64,000 bases of DNA from [Phialemoniopsis] sp. UDSM-2020 (lineage: Eukaryota; Ascomycota; Sordariomycetes; Thyridiales; Thyridiaceae): the NCBI GenBank assembly GCA_018873225.1, contig JAEILZ010000001.1:7440001-7504000 (forward strand). The letters are read 5' to 3'. The position numbers and the translations under genes are program-made. This document shows, piece by piece, positions 58,856 through 64,000 of the stretch (position 1 is the stretch's first letter; every line of letters begins with the position of its first letter). The notes under the pieces are model-generated. The model made no database searches, had not been told where the DNA came from, and worked only from the letters and a program-made list of their open reading frames with translations.

Positions 58856-60604
58856 TTAGCCTGTGCCTTCCTCCCCCTGAGGTGTTGTCCGTATCAGGAG
58901 GCTCGATTGTTGGTGTACGTAGGCTTGCGTCGCCTCCGTTAACTGGAACTTCTTGATTCGCCCCTCGACTGCATTTGATATTGGGCGCGTAGTGTCAGGT
59001 TGATATGCGCTCTTCATAGAGTTCAGCTCAGTACTCAAGGCGTCGACTTTGGTGCTGAGCTCTCTGTTGTTACGCTCCATCTCTTCATACTTTCGCTTGA
59101 GCTCATTGAACTCCTCTGACTCTCTCGTTGCCTTCTCTTCCACTGCCGTCACTCGCTGAAGAGTCTGCTCAGCTGTCTGATTCACAAAATCAAGAAGGTC
59201 ACGATGACGTCCTTGGGAAGTCTTGTCGCCGTACATCTCTCGGAAGATCATTCGGCTAACACGCTTGAATTGAGCAGTATCCTCCTCGTCTTTCTGATAC
59301 CGAGCGACTTTCGTCTTCAAAGTAGCCAAGTCCGTTTGACCGTCAGAGACTTTCGTCTTCAAAGTAGCCAAGCCCGTTTGACCGTCAGAGACTTTGGTTT
59401 CCAAGGCAGCCAAGCCCGTTTGACCGTCAGAGACTTTGGTTTCCAAGGCAGCCAAGCCCGTTTGACCGTCAGAGACTTTGGTTTCCAAGGCAGCGATCCG
59501 CCGTAGCTGTGCCACTTGAGCATTCTCTATCGTCGACACACCTGACAACTCTTTCTTGATCTTGACGACAAACAGATCGGAGAGCTTCATGGCCTTGAGT
59601 TTGTGTTGTGAGGCTTCCGGCAGTGTAATGTTCAGTACGGCAAATGCGTGGCAGTCAGTCTCGGCAAGGAACCGCGTCGGCATTGCGCCCCTGAGTGATG
59701 CTTTGTGGGCCCGATCAATAGATCTGATGATGTTGTTCACAAAGGCTTCCAGGCCTTCTTCTGCTACTTCTTCAAGCCGTAGTAGAATTCCTGCCTTCGC
59801 CGTGTCATCTGTATCTTCAGATTCGCTGAAGACCTGGTTGGTGAGAGCCATAGCCGCATCGAGCCGACCTCGGTCTGTAATCTCCGACTGCATGCCCATC
59901 GTGGCACTAGGAGCTGTAGGTGGTGCCGTGACTAAGATGGTGGCTTTGAAAATACGATCCATCTCATCTTTGTTTACCCATATTGGGTCCTCTGACATGA
60001 CAAAATCTTGCGATTTGGGGCATCCACCCTCTGGTGGATACTCTTTGTGGAAGAGAGGAACCTTATCTACATGCTTTTGTAGGTTCGACTGCCGAGCAAA
60101 TCCCATCACCTTCTCAGTGTCGGGTTCGACCGCATAGGAATTGGCATCGTGCCATACCTCGTAGTAGAATTCGAAGGCGTTGGAACCCAGGGCAATCGAT
60201 GCGCGCACGAGGTAGATACCACTGATGACCACCCCCCCGGTCCGCAGCGAGTCTTGCTGAGGTGACCGTTTGGTATATGCCTCAGCTGGGCGAGGCTTGA
60301 GCAGCACTTCATTCGTCTCTGCGTCTTTTGGAACGCCACTCCACTCGATCCAGACTGAATTTGTGGGTGCATCGTCCTTGCTGCTCGCCATAACCTCAGA
60401 GATATGCCTGGTCCATCGCGGCTTGAACCTCCATGCTCGTTGGATCTTTTTTTTGCAGTCTTCAGTTTGTCTGGATTTTCGTGACGCAATATGGAACGTT
60501 TGACCTTCAAATGAGTAGACGACCATCGGCCTTTGCTTCAGTGTTCTGGTTTGACGGCTGGGAGTAGAGGGCCTTGGGCTTGCACTACGCGATGCGGACA
60601 CCAT
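58856..60604 (-). CDS. Unknown protein with 14-residue tandem repeat and coiled coil
   Basis: A single-exon ORF. I chose the ATG at 60604 (context GTGCCATGG, good for eukaryotic initiation), giving 582 aa; an in-frame ATG at 60631 would add nine residues. The N-terminal 330 residues may be globular (VVYSFEGQTFHIASRKSRQ, then GGVVISGIYLVRASIALGSN). From about residue 375 there are 4-5 copies of a 14-residue unit of the type ALETKVSDGQTGLA, giving two heptads each and so an extended coiled coil. A second coiled coil follows (EEFNELKRKYEEMERNNREL). No catalytic motif or family is recognised. The repeat array is nearly identical at DNA level, so copy number probably varies between strains. The overall layout suggests a structural or scaffold protein, which is inference. 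Confidence 0.78.
   Translation of the reverse strand: MVSASRSASPRPSTPSRQTRTLKQRPMVVYSFEGQTFHIASRKSRQTEDCKKKIQRAWRFKPRWTRHISEVMASSKDDAPTNSVWIEWSGVPKDAETNEVLLKPRPAEAYTKRSPQQDSLRTGGVVISGIYLVRASIALGSNAFEFYYEVWHDANSYAVEPDTEKVMGFARQSNLQKHVDKVPLFHKEYPPEGGCPKSQDFVMSEDPIWVNKDEMDRIFKATILVTAPPTAPSATMGMQSEITDRGRLDAAMALTNQVFSESEDTDDTAKAGILLRLEEVAEEGLEAFVNNIIRSIDRAHKASLRGAMPTRFLAETDCHAFAVLNITLPEASQHKLKAMKLSDLFVVKIKKELSGVSTIENAQVAQLRRIAALETKVSDGQTGLAALETKVSDGQTGLAALETKVSDGQTGLATLKTKVSDGQTDLATLKTKVARYQKDEEDTAQFKRVSRMIFREMYGDKTSQGRHRDLLDFVNQTAEQTLQRVTAVEEKATRESEEFNELKRKYEEMERNNRELSTKVDALSTELNSMKSAYQPDTTRPISNAVEGRIKKFQLTEATQAYVHQQSSLLIRTTPQGEEGTG
59307..59493 (-). repeat. Intragenic 42-bp minisatellite
   Basis: About 4.5 copies of a 42-bp unit encoding the 14-residue coiled-coil repeat. 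Two adjacent copies are identical and the others differ at few positions (CTCAAAG/CTTTGAA versus CTTGGAA variants). Unit length is a multiple of three, so gain or loss of copies would keep the frame. Confidence 0.9.
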
Positions 60605-61746
60605 GGCACTCCTTCTAATGAGCTTGATCAATATCCACCTATCGTTATGTAAGTGGACGCTGTCGTGGCTTACCGTGTTGTCAGTGAGCTAGCTCGCAAG
60701 AGTGAGCTCAGCAGTGGGTGTCGCGCTCGACAAGTCGTCGTGGCCTGTGCAAGAAGACCCCTTTCGGAACCGTGGCTGCGATACTTCGATGGCTCTGGTG
60801 TATGCTCTTGAACGGATAGGTCAGCGATTCGTCCTAAAGATGAGCGGTATCTGATACGACAGCGAGACCTTGAGAGGCCACGTGCAGTGAATTCTCCTTA
60901 TGAGAGCCTCGCAGCGAATTGGAAAAGAGTAGCCACGGTAAAGGCTGTCCTGAAAAGTGGTCAAATGAGAATGATGTGAGCAAGGACGGCGACAGTGTGA
61001 AAAGAGAACCCTTGCGCTGAGCGATAGGAGGTGAGGATGATTATTGAGAACGTCGTGTGCGGGCGAAATGAAGGAACTGAGCGAGTAGGGCTTTCAGGTG
61101 GAAGGAAAAGCTGTGTGTCGAGCGATGAAAGAGACGAGGGCTAATAATCAGCTCTCGCAGCTAACAAAGCCACCAAGCGCAGATATGAGGGCCTCACTTG
61201 GCTTTGCGACTGTCGATGGTCGCAGATATAACCACTTGAGTGATGTCGGCAACCTTTGACGAGGGTCTCGTTTCAGTTTTATCACAGCACTGTCATCTCA
61301 AATCTAGTACCCCCTTTTGTGCTTTCATCTTGTTTCTGTCTGGTAGTTGTATCAGAGCTTCGGAAATCCTACCGCCTGCAGCACCCACTGAGCGCTTGAA
61401 GAGAGTGACGATCAAGCCGGCGCAAGTTTGGATCTCCTAGGGTAGATCTGTCCTGCGGTAAGCACATATCGGCACTCGGAACTGGCGCTTCTACTTGTGT
61501 GGATTTATTAATCAATGCCACATCAGCATGTTTTGCACTTTTTCATTTACTTAGTCATAGAAAACGTGTATTGTATTTGTGTGAGCTAAGGGCTCGAGCA
61601 TCCGAGTCTCGACTCCAAAATATCCCACCATGTTATCTTGCTCTTTGTTGTATTATACACAGAAAGGCAGTGCCGCCGTGACCTTCACTCATCTGCCCGA
61701 CTCCATTATGTTGCTCTAGCTGGTAGAACATTCTCCAATTGATAGT
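60605..61746. other. 1.1-kb spacer before the SNF2-like gene end
   Basis: This holds the promoter of the tandem-repeat gene and the 3' flank of the SNF2-like gene, both on the minus strand. It contains further variants of the dispersed motif: TGAGAGCCTCGC (60901) and GACGAGGGTCTCGTTT (61258-61273). A 66-codon ORF at 61240 has no coding character. Confidence 0.55.
61258..61273 (+). repeat. Variant of the dispersed GAGGCTCTCGTT motif
   Basis: GACGAGGGTCTCGTTT differs from the core at one central position and resembles the near-palindrome at 52600. Confidence 0.5.
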
Positions 61747-64000
61747 CTAGGCATTAGGGATCTTCCAAGGGGTTTCGATCGTTGGGATTTTGAGTATTCC
61801 GTCGTCGCCTCGGCGGATAGCAGCCACAACCTTTCTGGTCATGTGTGCCTTTTTCGTTGCAATCTGGCTAATGTAGAAATCGATAGGGTTTCGGATCCCA
61901 AAAAGCTTGATAACTTTGACTTCACGAGTCTGGCCATGCCGGCAAGCCCGGGCTATGACCTGTTTCTCGTCTAGCTCGCCCCATTGTGGTTCAAGAATGA
62001 TCACAATGGATGCTGCTTGCAGATTGAGAGCACTCCCGCCTGCCCGCACAGTGACGAACAGGATATCCCGCCAGTTCTCGCTGGTAGCAAACGCCGTCGA
62101 AGCCGTTTTCCGGTCTTCGTCGCTGACTGAGCCATTGATGTGAAACATCTCGAGACCTCTGCTGGTGAATCGAGCGTCTCGCTTCATTGCCTCTTCCATG
62201 ATTTGGAGATGTTTGCGATACCGCGAGAAAATCACGATGCGTTCCTCTGGGTAGGCTTCCCAACAGAGCTGGATCGCGTCCAGGCAAGCCACAATCTTCG
62301 GCGCCGCGAAATCGGCATCCTTCCACGATCTCATCTCGGCAAGAAACTTTTTCAAGGAAGCCTTTCGTCCAGCTCGCTTCGCACTGTCTTCGTACACAGG
62401 CGCATCCGAATCGTCATCATCACCTTCGAGATAGCCTCCCTCTTCATCATCGTTTCCGGGTCGCTCACTTCCAGAATCCGATTCGCTTGACTCCGAGTCT
62501 TCACTGTCGCGTCGTGTGTTGCTCTTTCCTGGCTTAGCTTGGCTCGGAGTCCATTCTGGATCGTCTGGGTCGTCTTCTGGATCCACCGCTGACTCGGCTT
62601 TAGCCTCGCCTTCATCTTCTGAACCCGCCTCTGACTCGGCTTCAGGGTCGCCTTCGTCTTCTGAAACCGTCGTTGACTCGGCATCAACGTCGCCTTCGTA
62701 TTCTCCGTCCGAGAGATCATCCCTTTCGATATCGCTCATCCCATCGCCACTGTGATCTTCTCGGGCGTGCAATTGATAGCCTGTCTGAGCCGGGGGCGTG
62801 TCTGAAGCATCGTCCGTTTGCATACTATCGCCCTTGCCTCCCATTGTCGTAGCAGGCGCCTGGCGAGAGCGGTGGCTGCGTTCATTCTTCCGAAATGCGT
62901 TATCCACTGCGGTCTCGATCCTCCTCATTTCCCGGTTCGTTTGCCGCATTCGCTCTTTCTGGGCCTCATCACCGAACTGGAATTCTGGCATCTCCCCCAA
63001 AATGTCTTCGTCTTCTATGTTGCTGCCATCAGAGAAGCTCTGGGAGTCCTGTAAGGGAACACCAGGAGGTGCGATCTCTTCGTCGGCGTTGTTCTCGCCA
63101 AGCCATTCAGTGTCCTGCATCGTCTCCTCGAGAATTTGGGCCACCCGAGCATCCAGATCAAGTAAGCGTCGCGACTTTTCGTCCTTGGTCCGGTTTTTCA
63201 GCATGAATTCTTCAAGGCGTGGGCACAAAGACGCGGCTTCGGCGAGGTGAAGTTTTCCAAGTGCCGATGCAGATGTCTTGCTGCTGTGGCCGCCTTTCGC
63301 CTTCCCTCGTTTCCTCTTGGCTCGCCTCTTCGTAAGTTTCTGGATCGCCCAGTATGCCGCCATGTATTCTGATACGTTGTGGTAGGTTTCCTTATCAAGT
63401 TGGTAGAACTTTACACATGGCTTGCCGTCATTGCATGACTTCTTGAACGTCGAAGGCCGTGAGAAGGTGCAGGCGAGCAGGAACCGGCTCAGGTTGATGA
63501 ATTTGCTGTTTGTGGTCAAAACTCTCCGAGTCTCCATGTCGTTTTTACCAGTAAATGTCCTCATGAACTTCGCTCTGTCCTTGAATGGGTGGTCCCCCGG
63601 GAGAAGATTGATAAGTCCATAGACTTCATGCCACTTGTCAGGGATGAATGTTCCAGTGAGAAGGATGGTCGTATGGGCGTGCAAATCTTTGACCGCTTGA
63701 TGTGTCTTGCTCGACACGTTCTGGACGTTATTTGCTTCATCTATTACCACCAGAAAGGGAAGCCCCCGAGCCGCGTAGAAGTCAGAGAACAGAGGGGCCG
63801 GTTTCTTACCCCCCAGGTTCTCGTCGATCGAAGCACCACCTTCGTGGCACAGCCCGAGCATCGCAGCTTCACCGCCTTGTTTGCTCTCTCGGAGAGCCCA
63901 AGCACCTTCGGCGTAAGCCTTGAATCCTGCCTTCTTCTTCCATTCTCTCAGTAACATGTTGTATGTTATGAGAATGAAATCGGGGTTCTCTTGTCTGACT
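61747..64000 (-). CDS. Divergent SNF2-family ATPase/helicase (5' end beyond window)
   Basis: The ORF runs in from the right edge without a start; 751 codons are visible. Upstream of the first visible Met the frame reads ENPDFILITYN, so the true start is outside. Seen in order: motif II as VVIDEANNVQN (DEAN instead of DEAH), motif III as LLTGTFIPDKW (usual LTGTPIQN), then a helicase C-terminal domain with RIVIFSRYRKHL, FHINGSVSDEDR, GGSALNLQAAS (motif V) and QVIARACRHGQT (motif VI, with Arg fingers). Between the two lobes is a linker of about 300 residues, very acidic in its second half (SEDEGDPEAESEAGSEDEGE). SNF2 proteins remodel nucleosomes or strip proteins from DNA using ATP (family knowledge). 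The altered motifs make ATPase activity uncertain. Subfamily is not assigned; the Rad5/Rad16-like layout is a guess. Confidence 0.85.
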   Translation of the reverse strand, partial: VRQENPDFILITYNMLLREWKKKAGFKAYAEGAWALRESKQGGEAAMLGLCHEGGASIDENLGGKKPAPLFSDFYAARGLPFLVVIDEANNVQNVSSKTHQAVKDLHAHTTILLTGTFIPDKWHEVYGLINLLPGDHPFKDRAKFMRTFTGKNDMETRRVLTTNSKFINLSRFLLACTFSRPSTFKKSCNDGKPCVKFYQLDKETYHNVSEYMAAYWAIQKLTKRRAKRKRGKAKGGHSSKTSASALGKLHLAEAASLCPRLEEFMLKNRTKDEKSRRLLDLDARVAQILEETMQDTEWLGENNADEEIAPPGVPLQDSQSFSDGSNIEDEDILGEMPEFQFGDEAQKERMRQTNREMRRIETAVDNAFRKNERSHRSRQAPATTMGGKGDSMQTDDASDTPPAQTGYQLHAREDHSGDGMSDIERDDLSDGEYEGDVDAESTTVSEDEGDPEAESEAGSEDEGEAKAESAVDPEDDPDDPEWTPSQAKPGKSNTRRDSEDSESSESDSGSERPGNDDEEGGYLEGDDDDSDAPVYEDSAKRAGRKASLKKFLAEMRSWKDADFAAPKIVACLDAIQLCWEAYPEERIVIFSRYRKHLQIMEEAMKRDARFTSRGLEMFHINGSVSDEDRKTASTAFATSENWRDILFVTVRAGGSALNLQAASIVIILEPQWGELDEKQVIARACRHGQTREVKVIKLFGIRNPIDFYISQIATKKAHMTRKVVAAIRRGDDGILKIPTIETPWKIPNA

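Overview
The window is nuclear DNA of a filamentous ascomycete (Pezizomycotina). Sordariomycetes is the best guess from the gene content and the short phase-preserving introns (mostly 50-110 bp, GTAAGT-type donors, CTAAC/CTGAC-type branch sites). The genus cannot be fixed from sequence alone. There is no bacterial-type operon, tRNA, rRNA or CRISPR array that I can support.

From 1 to about 48 kb lies a conserved block of housekeeping genes separated by wide non-coding gaps. In order: a UTP20 ribosome-biogenesis gene cut by the left edge, a CWF19-like/Drn1 splicing-turnover protein, a CDC25 mitotic phosphatase, a 7.6-kb gene-poor stretch, a secreted DUF4419 protein, a 13-exon pyruvate carboxylase with a cluster of micro-exons, the mitochondrial pyruvate carrier subunit MPC1, the spliceosomal protein SmB, ribosomal protein uL5 (RPL11), a filamentous-fungus protein of unknown function, a second 7.8-kb gene-poor stretch, and the NAD(P)HX-repair dehydratase. 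Pyruvate carboxylase and MPC1 are 3.7 kb apart and both handle pyruvate. SmB and RPL11 share a 517-bp divergent promoter.

From about 48 kb to the right edge the character changes to an accessory-looking block. It holds an F-box protein, two convergent genes that are diverged paralogues of each other, an acidic protein, a small coiled-coil protein, a protein with a 14-residue tandem repeat, and a divergent SNF2-type ATPase cut by the right edge. Most of these are unrecognised. The spacers carry minisatellites and a short dispersed motif (core GAGGCTCTCG) that I find only in this block.

The observations most worth following are: the 8-, 12- and 21-nt exons in pyruvate carboxylase; a perfect 20-bp inverted repeat 3.2 kb apart (40185/43338) whose core recurs at 25912 and 44998; the dispersed GAGGCTCTCG family; the paralogous gene pair at 51-54 kb; and the SNF2-like protein with DEAN in place of DEAH. 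All gene models were built by hand from splice sites, frame and family knowledge. No transcript or database evidence was available.
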